In this document: piece by piece, positions 7,341 through 13,530 of the stretch
How the letters are laid out: the number at the start of each line of letters is the position of its first letter
How positions within the stretch are numbered: the stretch's first letter is position 1
Assembly (NCBI GenBank): GCA_011055585.1
Contig: DRGT01000083.1
Location: 1 to 18,041, forward strand
Length of the DNA stretch: 18,041 nucleotides
DNA from: Candidatus Nitrosopumilus sp.
Lineage (GTDB): Archaea > Thermoproteota > Nitrososphaeria > Nitrososphaerales > Nitrosopumilaceae
Direction of reading: 5' to 3'
Made by a program: the position numbers and the translations under genes
Notes under the pieces: model-generated
The model's input: only the letters and a program-made list of their open reading frames with translations
The model's database searches: none
Told to the model about the DNA's origin: nothing

Positions 7341-8432
7341 TTATTCCAAAGAGAGGGTTCCTGAACCGCTCAAAAACCATTGTTCTGAGATCTTGCTGTT
7401 TGGTTTAATTTCAAAACTAATTGGTTCTGTTCCCAAGTCTGCTTTAATTGCAGAATCAAAAAGCAAAGTTAACTTTATTGTGTTATCATTATCTTCAGAG
7501 TCAAATGTTTGTATAATTATTACCATTGAATCTTTTTCACCTGAAACGCCTAAAGATGATACCCTGACTTTGCCAAATGCTGCATCATAGATGTTATCTC
7601 CAACAATTATTTCTCCTCCAGTGACCTTAAACTTGGAAGTATTAGATCCTGTCATTAAATTTTCAATAAATATTTCTCCTGAAAGTCCAGTTGTAACAGA
7701 TTCGTCATAGATTGAGGTAGCTGTTCCATCAAAAGAAATTGAACGTGATTGTATTACAGTGTCTAACTGGGTCAGAGTTCCATAGTATTCTCCTGATTCA
7801 ACCTTATCTAGTAAAGTTTGTAGTCTTTGTTCTAATTGTGTAATTCTTTGTTCAAGTTTTTCTATTAACTTATAAGCTCTGTCTAATACCATTGATTCTT
7901 TTCCTGATTGATTTTCAGATAATCGTGTTAGTTTTTGGGCTTGCTTAATTTCTTTTTTAGATAATATATTTTCTAGACCATTATATGCGCAAGCTCCTGG
8001 GTCATCAATTGGATCACCATGACCTCTATGTGCACTAACAGCTGGCATTCCTATGGTAATATAGTGAGCATTACCGGGATTTCCAGGTGGGACATGACAA
8101 ATTTTTGTTGTATGGCTCATATGTACTACAGTGGCACTGTTGAATTCTTGAATATAATCTTCATCTTCTTCTTCGTCATCATCGTCGTCTTTTACTTGGT
8201 TTTGAGCTAATTTTTTTTCTTTATCTTTTCCTTGTCCTACATCGTCAGGTTTTCCTTTTTCCTTGTCATTTCCTTTACCATTATTAGAATCTGCAAAAGC
8301 GGTGTTGATTAGATTTAGGGAATTAGTTTGATCCACAAATTCTGTACTAGAATTAGATATGGATGACGGAAAGCTAGAAAGTCCTGCTATTAGGACTGCC
8401 ATTAAAAAGATAGCACTTACTTTAATTCCCAT
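7341..8432 (-). CDS. Secreted protein with CHxPPGN Cys/His motif domain, acidic tract and coiled coil
   Basis: I do not recognise a characterised homologue for this 363-residue protein. Seen in order: a hydrophobic N-terminal segment (about 5-20) with a possible AFA/D cleavage site near 47; a Lys/Gly/Asp-rich low-complexity linker (48-80); an almost purely acidic run at about 82-92; a compact domain with ICHVPPGNPGNAHYITIG at 111-128 and AHRGHGD at 134-140, with a second cysteine C148; a charged heptad-like coiled coil (about 158-215); and a beta-rich, Ser/Thr/Gly-rich C-terminal region (216-363). The CHxPPGN...HGD...C pattern recurs in exported proteins of many bacteria and archaea. Its conserved Cys and His residues suggest metal binding or a disulphide. 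The acidic tract suggests cation binding. A cell-surface or secreted role is inferred. A TATA-like box is at 8455-8462 and inverted repeats lie farther upstream. Confidence 0.7.
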   Translation of the reverse strand: MGIKVSAIFLMAVLIAGLSSFPSSISNSSTEFVDQTNSLNLINTAFADSNNGKGNDKEKGKPDDVGQGKDKEKKLAQNQVKDDDDDEEEDEDYIQEFNSATVVHMSHTTKICHVPPGNPGNAHYITIGMPAVSAHRGHGDPIDDPGACAYNGLENILSKKEIKQAQKLTRLSENQSGKESMVLDRAYKLIEKLEQRITQLEQRLQTLLDKVESGEYYGTLTQLDTVIQSRSISFDGTATSIYDESVTTGLSGEIFIENLMTGSNTSKFKVTGGEIIVGDNIYDAAFGKVRVSSLGVSGEKDSMVIIIQTFDSEDNDNTIKLTLLFDSAIKADLGTEPISFEIKPNSKISEQWFLSGSGTLSLE

Positions 8433-8454
8433 TATATCAGAGATTAATCCAATG

Positions 8455-8462
8455 AATTTAAT
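8455..8462 (-). promoter_or_regulatory. TATA-like box for the secreted CHxPPGN protein
   Basis: ATTAAATT on the minus strand is centred about 26 nt before the ATG at 8432. It fits a leaderless transcript. Confidence 0.4.
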
Positions 8463-8482
8463 GATTACGTAGTATTACTATT

Positions 8483-8520
8483 ACAAACAAGTTTGTCACA
8501 ATTTATTATGACATTGTTTG
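8483..8520. repeat. Nested inverted repeats upstream of the secreted-protein gene
   Basis: ACAAAC at 8483-8488 and GTTTGT at 8491-8496 form one near-continuous palindrome. TGTCA at 8494-8498 and TGACA at 8509-8513 form a second, overlapping one. GTTTG recurs at 8516-8520. The cluster lies about 20-60 bp upstream of the putative TATA box of the secreted-protein gene and about 40 bp past the stop of the next upstream gene. It could be a regulator site or a transcription-termination hairpin; nothing in the sequence decides which. Confidence 0.35.
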
Positions 8521-8557
8521 AGGCTATGTTGAAATTAACTTTACAATGTTTCGGAGT

Positions 8558-9091
8558 TTACTCTGTTAATTGAAAAATAATCTGATCTAGTTCAGCTTCT
8601 ACCATGGTAATGATTGGAGGAACAAATTTCTCTGTTGCATTTTGTTCTGGCCAGTGAATTTGATTTACTTGGCCATTAAGGGTTATTTTTAATGATGATT
8701 TTTGATATTCTTTTACATCATCATTTACTGGAAATGATTCATTTGGAATTGACATGAATCCAGTTTCTTTAATTAATGCAGTGAGCTTTTTCATTTTATC
8801 TTCATCAAGTTTTAAAAATTTATCAGGTTTTGTAACTCCTTCTTCTGTTACTGTGTATCTTACATCACCATTGTTTTGAATTGATAAAATTTCACTTTTC
8901 TGAGCACCAACTCTTTCAGTTACACCAAAGGAAACTTCTTTGAGTTGGTGTTTTGTATATTCAAACTCAATGACATCGTTTGGGTTTGCAGCTGAAAAAG
9001 GAATTTCAGGTTGTGAAATTAGTGATATTCCTATTAATATTGCGAAAATAACAGGAATTGCGCCTACTATTATGATAACTGGTTTTACCAT
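8558..9091 (-). CDS. Membrane-anchored extracytoplasmic protein of unknown function
   Basis: This 177-residue protein is not one I can name. It has an N-terminal hydrophobic segment at about 4-27, which is either an uncleaved anchor or a signal peptide. A soluble domain of about 150 residues follows, with alternating beta strands, for example ILSIQNNGDVRYTVTEEG and SSLKITLNGQVNQIHWPEQ. Its closing helix, in PPIITMVEAELDQIIFQL, is amphipathic. There are no cysteines or recognisable catalytic motifs. The pattern of a threshold-like helix followed by strands recalls small exported lipoprotein-like domains. It is transcribed in the same direction as the secreted CHxPPGN protein, 125 bp upstream of it and with its own spacing, so an operon is uncertain. 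The neighbour plus strand carries tRNA-Trp. Confidence 0.65.
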   Translation of the reverse strand: MVKPVIIIVGAIPVIFAILIGISLISQPEIPFSAANPNDVIEFEYTKHQLKEVSFGVTERVGAQKSEILSIQNNGDVRYTVTEEGVTKPDKFLKLDEDKMKKLTALIKETGFMSIPNESFPVNDDVKEYQKSSLKITLNGQVNQIHWPEQNATEKFVPPIITMVEAELDQIIFQLTE

Positions 9092-9147
9092 GATTAGCCT
9101 TTATTATCTTCATGCTTGCATTCGCAAATAAATCTTGGTGAAAATAA

Positions 9148-9155
9148 CTTAAAAT
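9148..9155 (+). promoter_or_regulatory. TATA-like box for tRNA-Trp
   Basis: CTTAAAAT is centred about 29 nt before the first base of the tRNA (9181). This spacing agrees with an archaeal promoter that starts transcription at or just before the mature 5' end. Confidence 0.45.
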
Positions 9156-9209
9156 TCTACGATTATTTTTCTTTGTTTGTGGGGTCGTAGCCTAGCCTGG
9201 TAGGGCGAC

Positions 9210-9236
9210 AGTGTCTACGAAATAGATCACCGCTAA
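9210..9236 (+). other. tRNA-Trp intron 1 (27 nt, non-canonical, between positions 28 and 29)
   Basis: The flanks fold into a bulge-helix-bulge, the substrate of archaeal splicing endonuclease. The central 4-bp helix is GGCG (9204-9207) with CGCT (9231-9234). The 5' bulge is ACA, cut after AC (9209). The 3' bulge is AAG, cut after AA (9236). The intron body forms its own hairpin, GTGTCT with AGA(T)CAC, with one bulged T and a 7-nt loop. Its position in the anticodon stem means that no proper stem forms until it is removed. Confidence 0.8.
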
Positions 9237-9245
9237 GGGCTCCAG

Positions 9246-9297
9246 AGGTTAAACTAAGCTACTGACAAAAAGATGATGTAAGTTTGGAGCTGTAGTG
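9246..9297 (+). other. tRNA-Trp intron 2 (52 nt, canonical position 37/38)
   Basis: Removal joins CTCCAG to A and restores a 7-nt anticodon loop. A repeated GA at both ends makes the cut ambiguous by one or two bases; 37/38 gives the best bulge-helix-bulge. The central helix CTCC (9240-9243) with GTAG (9292-9295) has one C-U mismatch, and AAACT (9251-9255) pairs with AGTTT (9281-9285) inside the intron. A competing perfect 6-bp pairing exists between GCTCCA (9239-9244) and TGGAGC (9285-9290), which covers the anticodon. CTGA (9262-9265) and ATGATG (9273-9278) resemble boxes D' and C'. Confidence 0.72.
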
Positions 9298-9350
9298 ACC
9301 CGTAGGTCGCCGGTTCAATTCCGGCCGGCCCCACGTTTTCATCTTTGAAA

Positions 9351-11621
9351 TTAATTTTCTTTTGAACGAAGTACGTTAAGTGCTGAGCCTGCGCGGAACC
9401 ATTCAAGTTGAAAATTATTGTATGAATGATTAAGTGAAATTTCCTCTTTTGAGCCATCATCATGTTGAATGATGCATTTAACAGGTGTTGCTGGTTTTAG
9501 ATTATTTAATCCTATGATGTTAATTCTGTCATTTTCTTTGATTTTATCATAATCACTTTCATTTTCGAAAGTTAATGCAAGTATTCCTTGTTTTTTCAAA
9601 TTTGTTTCATGAATTCTTGCAAGGCTCTTTACAATTACAGCAGCACAACCCAAAAATCTTGGTGTCATAGCAGCATGTTCCCTACTACTACCTTCACCAT
9701 AGTTACTGTCACCAATTATTACCCACCGAATTTGTTTTGCCTTGTATTGTCTAGCAATTTTTGGACAGGGTTCTATTTCGTTTGTTAGAATGTTTTTTCC
9801 TTTTCCGACTTGATCATTGAATGCATTAACTGCTCCAAGCAACATATTATCACTGAGATTATCAAGATGACCTCTAAAGGATAACCATGCTCCTGCTGGA
9901 GAAATATGATCTGTAGTACACTTACCTTTAGCTTTAATCATAATTGGTAATTCTTCGAAATCCTTTCCATTCCAAGTATCAAATGGTTCTAATAGCTGCA
10001 ATCTGTTACTGTTTTTATTAATAATTACTTCAACACTTTCAGGATTTTTTGAAGGTTCAACGTAAATCCCCTCCGGCCTTTTGAATCCATTTTCTGGAAC
10101 TTCGGGTGATTTTTTTGGTGGATCTAATTTGAATTTAGAACCATCTTTTGCAGTTAATGAATCAGTTAGAGGATTAAATGAAAGATTTCCACCAAGAGCT
10201 AGTGCAATTACTAATTCTGGACTTCCAAGAAAGCTCATTGTTTCTCTTCTTCCATCATTGCGTCCAGGAAAATTTCTGTTAAAAGAAGATACTATTGTAT
10301 TTGGTTCACCTTTTTTTAATTCTGGTCTTGTCCATTGTCCAATACATGGTCCACATGCATTTGCAAGAACTGTTGCGCCAATGTCTTTGAGTGATTGCAT
10401 TTGTCCGTCTCTTTCAATTGTAGCTCTTACTTGCTCAGAACCAGGAGTAATGAGCAAAGGAATTTTTGATTTTATTCCTTTTTCTTTTGCTTGTTCTGCA
10501 AGACTTGCGGCTCTAGACATGTCTTCATAGGAAGAATTTGTACAACTTCCTATCAATGCGACTGAAATTTCATCAAGATAGTTGTTACTTTTAACATCTG
10601 ATGAAAGTTGGGAAATTGGTCTTGCTAAGTCAGGACTATGTGGTCCAACAATTTGCGGTTCAAGGGTTGAAAGATTAATTTCAATTACTTTATCAAAATA
10701 TTTTTCTGGATTTTTTTCTATTTCAGGATCTGGAGTAAGCAATTCTTTATGTTGATTTGCAAGCTCTGCAATTTTTTCACGATTTGTATATTTTAGATAA
10801 GTTTCCATTCTTTCATCATATGGGAATATAGAACATGTTGCACCAACTTCTGCGCCCATGTTAGTGATTGTTGCCTTTCCCGTACAGCTAATTGATTTTG
10901 TTCCAGGACCAAAGTATTCAATTATTGAATTTGTTCCACCTGATACAGTTAGTTCGCCAACAACTCGTAAAATGATATCTTTTGGTGCTGTCCAACCATT
11001 TAGTTCACCAGTAAGATGAACACCAATACGTTTTGGGTATAGAACTTCCCAAGGCATTCCTGCCATAGTTTCTGCAGCATCAACACCACCGACTCCAATT
11101 GCTACCATTCCTAGACCACCAGCATTTGGTGTATGAGAATCAGTTCCAATCATCAAACCACCAGGAAATGCATAGTTTTCAAGAACAACTTGATGGATTA
11201 TTCCAGCACCTGGTTTCCAAAAACCAATTCCATATTTGCTAGCTGCTGATTGTAAAAATTTGAAGACCTCACTATTTTCATCTAAAGAAACTCGCATGTC
11301 AGTTTCCCCTTCAACTTTAGCTCGAATCAAATGATCACAATGTACTGTTGTTGGTAACGATGTTTGTTTTAGTCTAGCTTGAATAAACTGAAGTATTACC
11401 ATTTGTCCTGTTACATCTTGTAAGGCAACTCTGTCAGGTCTAAGAAAAACATAGTTTTTACCATCATCAAGATTTTTTTCTTCAATTTCAACAAGATGTC
11501 CTGCAAGAATTTTTTCTGCAAGTGTAAGTGGTCTATCTACGATCTTTTTGAATTTGTTAATGTTTTCTTCAGATTTTTTGTACACATTTGAAGCCATTTC
11601 GGGGGTAGTTTCTATTTCCAC
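9351..11621 (-). CDS. Aconitate hydratase, mitochondrial-type
   Basis: The product is a 756-residue [4Fe-4S] enzyme that interconverts citrate and isocitrate. The cluster cysteines are C360 in IGSCTNSSYEDM and C423/C426 in ACGPCIGQW. The 63- and 3-residue spacings equal those of mitochondrial aconitase. Other conserved blocks are GTDSHTPNAGGLG, SFNRNFPGRND and GEGSSREHAA in the C-terminal swivelling domain. It lacks the extra length of the IRP/AcnA (about 890) and AcnB (about 860) groups. The listed start is GTG. It lies about 27 nt after a TATA-like box at 11645-11652, which suits a leaderless message. An ATG at 11597 (residue 9, MASNVYKK) is a real alternative. The gene converges on tRNA-Trp with a 17-bp gap. 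In these archaea the enzyme would feed 2-oxoglutarate and glutamate synthesis. Function is very confident; the start is less so. Confidence 0.94.
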   Translation of the reverse strand: MEIETTPEMASNVYKKSEENINKFKKIVDRPLTLAEKILAGHLVEIEEKNLDDGKNYVFLRPDRVALQDVTGQMVILQFIQARLKQTSLPTTVHCDHLIRAKVEGETDMRVSLDENSEVFKFLQSAASKYGIGFWKPGAGIIHQVVLENYAFPGGLMIGTDSHTPNAGGLGMVAIGVGGVDAAETMAGMPWEVLYPKRIGVHLTGELNGWTAPKDIILRVVGELTVSGGTNSIIEYFGPGTKSISCTGKATITNMGAEVGATCSIFPYDERMETYLKYTNREKIAELANQHKELLTPDPEIEKNPEKYFDKVIEINLSTLEPQIVGPHSPDLARPISQLSSDVKSNNYLDEISVALIGSCTNSSYEDMSRAASLAEQAKEKGIKSKIPLLITPGSEQVRATIERDGQMQSLKDIGATVLANACGPCIGQWTRPELKKGEPNTIVSSFNRNFPGRNDGRRETMSFLGSPELVIALALGGNLSFNPLTDSLTAKDGSKFKLDPPKKSPEVPENGFKRPEGIYVEPSKNPESVEVIINKNSNRLQLLEPFDTWNGKDFEELPIMIKAKGKCTTDHISPAGAWLSFRGHLDNLSDNMLLGAVNAFNDQVGKGKNILTNEIEPCPKIARQYKAKQIRWVIIGDSNYGEGSSREHAAMTPRFLGCAAVIVKSLARIHETNLKKQGILALTFENESDYDKIKENDRINIIGLNNLKPATPVKCIIQHDDGSKEEISLNHSYNNFQLEWFRAGSALNVLRSKEN

Positions 11622-11644
11622 AACTAGTTTTCATTCAAGACTGA

Positions 11645-11657
11645 ATTTAATATTTCG
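11645..11657 (-). promoter_or_regulatory. BRE/TATA-like element for aconitase
   Basis: On the minus strand CGAAA is followed directly by TATTAAAT. The TATA part is centred about 27 nt before the GTG at 11621. The purine-rich CGAAA just upstream resembles an archaeal TFB-recognition element. Confidence 0.5.
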
Positions 11658-11690
11658 AATTTCTTTTTAATAGGTGTGAAATTTCCTAAC

Positions 11691-11765
11691 AATTATAAGC
11701 GAAAAACGGTTTTTTAGATATGTTGTTAGGGGGAGTATTTTAGAATCTCGCTTTTGAGATAGAGG
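11691..11765 (+). promoter_or_regulatory. Leader region of the 210-residue protein: TATA-like box, hairpin and Shine-Dalgarno
   Basis: A TATA-like AATTATAA at 11691-11698 would place the transcript start near 11720, leaving a leader of about 50 nt. The leader contains ATCTC (11745-11749) and GAGAT (11756-11760), a perfect 5-bp hairpin. GAGGT follows at 11761-11765, 9 nt before the ATG at 11775. Most other genes here appear leaderless, so a leader with a hairpin touching the ribosome site stands out. Any regulation is inferred. Confidence 0.4.
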
Positions 11766-11774
11766 TCATTAAAG

Positions 11775-12407
11775 ATGGTTAACAAAGGTTTTCCTAAATT
11801 TGGTATGTCACAAGCTGGTGCATTGGTTGCTGCATTAAAGAACTATAATTTGCCAGATTTTATTTTAGTATTAGTTGCAAAAGAATGTGAATCCGATTTA
11901 TTGGAACGTGGTAGAATTGATGATAGATTACAAAGTATGAATGATCGTGCACTTGAATTGTTGCACCATGTCTTTGTTGATTGTGAAGAAGATGATGCAG
12001 GAAATTTTGCTCAATATCGTTTCTATGCATATGTTTCAAGTATGTATCATAAATGTGAAGTTTTAATCAATGAAATTATTCCAGGGTTTTCAGGTAAAAG
12101 CCACAAAGTACCTGTTGCTGTAAAAAGTAATGGTATGTACATTGCAATTGCATTTAACAAAGCTATTGGAAAACCTGTCAACAAACGTGAAACGATAAAA
12201 TTCTATAACATCGTAGACGATATCAAGAAAGGAGATCATGGTACTCAATTAGGTGATGCGATTTTTGGTTCTTCAGTGGGCTTCAGAGGAGAGGCGCTGG
12301 TGGAACTTGAAAAACTCAGCAAATCTAGAAAGCAAAATGCTGAGTATAAATTAGATTTCAAGACAGCCAGTTTTGAGAACAATATCTATTCAGTTACAAA
12401 GTGTTAA
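11775..12407 (+). CDS. Conserved-looking cytosolic protein of unknown function
   Basis: I do not recognise this 210-residue protein. It has no signal peptide or membrane segment. The N-terminal half is helical and acidic: LVAALKNYNLPDFILVLVAKECESDLLERG, then a stretch with DRALELLHHVFVDCEEDD. The middle (about 95-125) contains NEIIPGFSGKSHKVPVAVK and a beta-like MYIAIAFNKAIGKPVN. The C-terminal part is a mix of helix and strand that ends with a basic KSRKQ segment. There are three cysteines, in no metal-binding spacing. Codon use and AT content match the neighbours, so recent transfer is not suggested. It is a single plus-strand gene between minus-strand transcription units, with its own leader, hairpin and Shine-Dalgarno sequence. 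The ATG is well supported by GAGGT 9 nt upstream. No function is proposed. Confidence 0.75.
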   Translation: MVNKGFPKFGMSQAGALVAALKNYNLPDFILVLVAKECESDLLERGRIDDRLQSMNDRALELLHHVFVDCEEDDAGNFAQYRFYAYVSSMYHKCEVLINEIIPGFSGKSHKVPVAVKSNGMYIAIAFNKAIGKPVNKRETIKFYNIVDDIKKGDHGTQLGDAIFGSSVGFRGEALVELEKLSKSRKQNAEYKLDFKTASFENNIYSVTKC

Positions 12408-12420
12408 CACATAGTCAACA

Positions 12421-12642
12421 TTAAATCCACTTTATTCCCTCATTTTTGTAATATTTTTTCTTAGCTTTTGAATGTCGTGGTCTAACATGTAAGATTGCAT
12501 TACAACAAGGACATTTTGCTCCATTCCATCTAAAATAAACATCACAAACACTACAACGTTTTTGTCCATTATTATAATGAAGTAAAGTATCACCAAGTGA
12601 CAGACGAAATTTTGTTTTACAATTACCTTTACAAATAAACAC
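12421..12642 (-). CDS. Small zinc-ribbon protein
   Basis: This 73-residue basic protein has cysteines at 4, 8, 30, 33, 44, 46 and 47. The C30-x2-C33 ... C44-x2-C47 set is a typical zinc ribbon, and C4-x3-C8 could add to it or bind a second metal. The tail after the ribbon (HVRPRHSKAKKKYYK) is strongly positive, which suggests nucleic acid or ribosome binding; this is inference. The start is a GTG, about 22 nt after an AT-rich TTTTAATTTAAAAG at 12658-12671 that could be its promoter. It lies 44 bp downstream of the HEIAH-containing gene on the same strand and converges on the 210-residue gene with a 13-bp gap. The regular Cys spacing argues that the ORF is real. Confidence 0.68.
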   Translation of the reverse strand: MFICKGNCKTKFRLSLGDTLLHYNNGQKRCSVCDVYFRWNGAKCPCCNAILHVRPRHSKAKKKYYKNEGIKWI

Positions 12643-12686
12643 GAGGAGATTTGGAAATTTTAATTTAAAAGAAAATGGTAATTTGA

Positions 12687-13253
12687 CTATAACCGAAAAC
12701 TTGACATATCAATTGTCAAAAACATTGGTTTTTCTTCGATTTTTTCAAAATCTTTCCCATATTGTTCAAATTTTAAATCACTGAAGAAATGTTTAGTCCA
12801 CACATCATGTACATCCGGAATGAATCTTTTGTATCTAGCCTGTCGTAGTAATTCATGAGCAATCTCATGAGAGACAGTAGTACAATTTTTTTCAGCTAAA
12901 AATAACACATCATCTTGATTTTTTGGTTGTTGCCACCAAACCATTCCAAAATTTTCTGCATGATATCCTTCACAGGTACAATCTGTCCAAAATGGTCTGA
13001 AGTGACTCAAATAGAAATGATAAGTATCTTTTCCACGTTCTTGGTGATCTTTTGCAAGAAGATGAGTATCTAATCTTTGAAAAAGGTTTCTTGGAGTAGT
13101 AATCATTTCATCTGTTTTGATTTCAAAATCTTTGGAAAAGTGTTTTTTTATCCAAACTTTGTAGAATTGTGCCATTTGTTTAACGTATTCATATTCAGTT
13201 TTTCTTTTATCTAGATCTTGTTCTTTAATTACGAAAATAAAATGAAGTAGCAT
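12687..13253 (-). CDS. Putative zincin-like metallopeptidase (HEIAH)
   Basis: The product has 188 residues. It carries SHEIAHELL at 128-136, a HExxH zinc-peptidase motif in a predicted helix. Downstream are H149 and D150 in DVHDVWTKHFF, which could supply the third ligand. Upstream of the motif is DCTCEGYHAENFGMVWW (91-107), with two closely spaced cysteines and an aromatic strand, as often seen in the edge strand over a zincin active site. There is no signal peptide. The N-terminus MLLHFIFVIK is strand-like rather than a membrane helix, so a cytosolic place is likely. I cannot assign a known peptidase family. It starts 18 bp after the stop of the Lrp-like gene and is probably in one transcript with it. 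A HExxH match alone can occur by chance, so peptidase activity is tentative. Confidence 0.68.
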   Translation of the reverse strand: MLLHFIFVIKEQDLDKRKTEYEYVKQMAQFYKVWIKKHFSKDFEIKTDEMITTPRNLFQRLDTHLLAKDHQERGKDTYHFYLSHFRPFWTDCTCEGYHAENFGMVWWQQPKNQDDVLFLAEKNCTTVSHEIAHELLRQARYKRFIPDVHDVWTKHFFSDLKFEQYGKDFEKIEEKPMFLTIDMSSFRL

Positions 13254-13271
13254 TGTAATAAAAAGAGGTGA

Positions 13272-13514
13272 TTAAGTTTGGCCTTCTATTCCCATTAGAG
13301 TTAATGTTGAACGGATTTTTTCGATCTTTCTAATTTTCCAAGTAATTGTTTCTCTAAGTTTTTCAACAGTATCTGATTCGATTTTTGCCAAAACGTCATA
13401 CGCTCCAAAGGTTCCATGAACCTCTTTGACACCTTCAAGACCTTTCAGTTGTTGTATGATTGCTTCTTCAGATCCTAATTCACAATTAATTAGAACGTAA
13501 GCTGTTGCCATCAT
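13272..13514 (-). CDS. Stand-alone Lrp/AsnC ligand-binding (RAM) domain protein
   Basis: This 80-residue protein corresponds to only the C-terminal effector-binding domain of Lrp/AsnC regulators (alpha-beta, ACT-like). Seen: TAYVLINCELGSEEAIIQQL, then GVKEVHGTFGAYDVLAKIES and DTVEKLRETITWKIRKIEKI, ending in STLTLMGIE. GAYDVL is the family's typical beta-turn region. It has no helix-turn-helix, so it cannot bind DNA alone. Such stand-alone domains form ring-like oligomers and bind amino acids, and may modulate full-length Lrp proteins. Two ATGs are adjacent (13514, 13511). A TATA-like GATATATC at 13531-13538 lies 20-26 nt upstream, consistent with a leaderless message. The HEIAH gene follows 18 bp downstream. 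The family is confident; the ligand is unknown. Confidence 0.88.
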   Translation of the reverse strand: MMATAYVLINCELGSEEAIIQQLKGLEGVKEVHGTFGAYDVLAKIESDTVEKLRETITWKIRKIEKIRSTLTLMGIEGQT

Positions 13515-13530
13515 TTTACTAATACTATGG

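Larger units (their letters stand above)
9181..9333 (+). tRNA. trnW: tRNA-Trp (anticodon CCA) with two introns
   Basis: The acceptor stem is GGGGTCG (9181-9187) with CGGCCCC (9326-9332), and the discriminator is A (9333). The D-arm is GCCT/GGGC (9190-9193/9203-9206) with the loop AGCCTGGTA. The T-arm is GCCGG/CCGGC (9309-9313/9321-9325) with the loop TTCAATT. A normal anticodon arm appears only after two insertions are removed. G26, AC (9208-9209), GGG (9237-9239) and CTCCAG (9240-9245) then join ACCCGT (9298-9303). This gives the stem ACGGG/CCCGT, the loop CTCCAGA and a 74-nt mature tRNA. CCA at 9242-9244 is the Trp anticodon. CCA at the 3' end is not encoded. A T-run follows at 9336-9339. 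G1-C72 and A73 agree with archaeal tRNA-Trp. The gene for TrpRS is in the same window. Confidence 0.9.

Noticed and set aside
7291..7590. Plus-strand open frame of 99 codons
   Set aside because: It is antisense to the end of the secreted-protein gene, with no motif or good start; coding evidence favours the minus strand.
9208..9325. Type II tRNA (Leu/Ser) with ACAG/CTGT anticodon stem and a GACC-CGTA-GGTC variable arm
   Set aside because: ACAG (9208-9211) does pair with CTGT (9290-9293) and GACC with GGTC, but no sensible 7-nt anticodon loop or Leu/Ser identity follows. The two-intron tRNA-Trp model gives a perfect stem, the CCA anticodon and a good splice motif.
9254..9463. Minus-strand ORF of 69 codons containing GPAGIEPATYGSLQLQ
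   Set aside because: It is the antisense translation of the tRNA-Trp 3' half and T-arm, a well-known source of false proteins in databases, and it also overlaps the aconitase end.
10081..10530. Plus-strand open frame of 149 codons
   Set aside because: It lies entirely inside the well-supported aconitase gene on the other strand and has no family features; it is a shadow frame.
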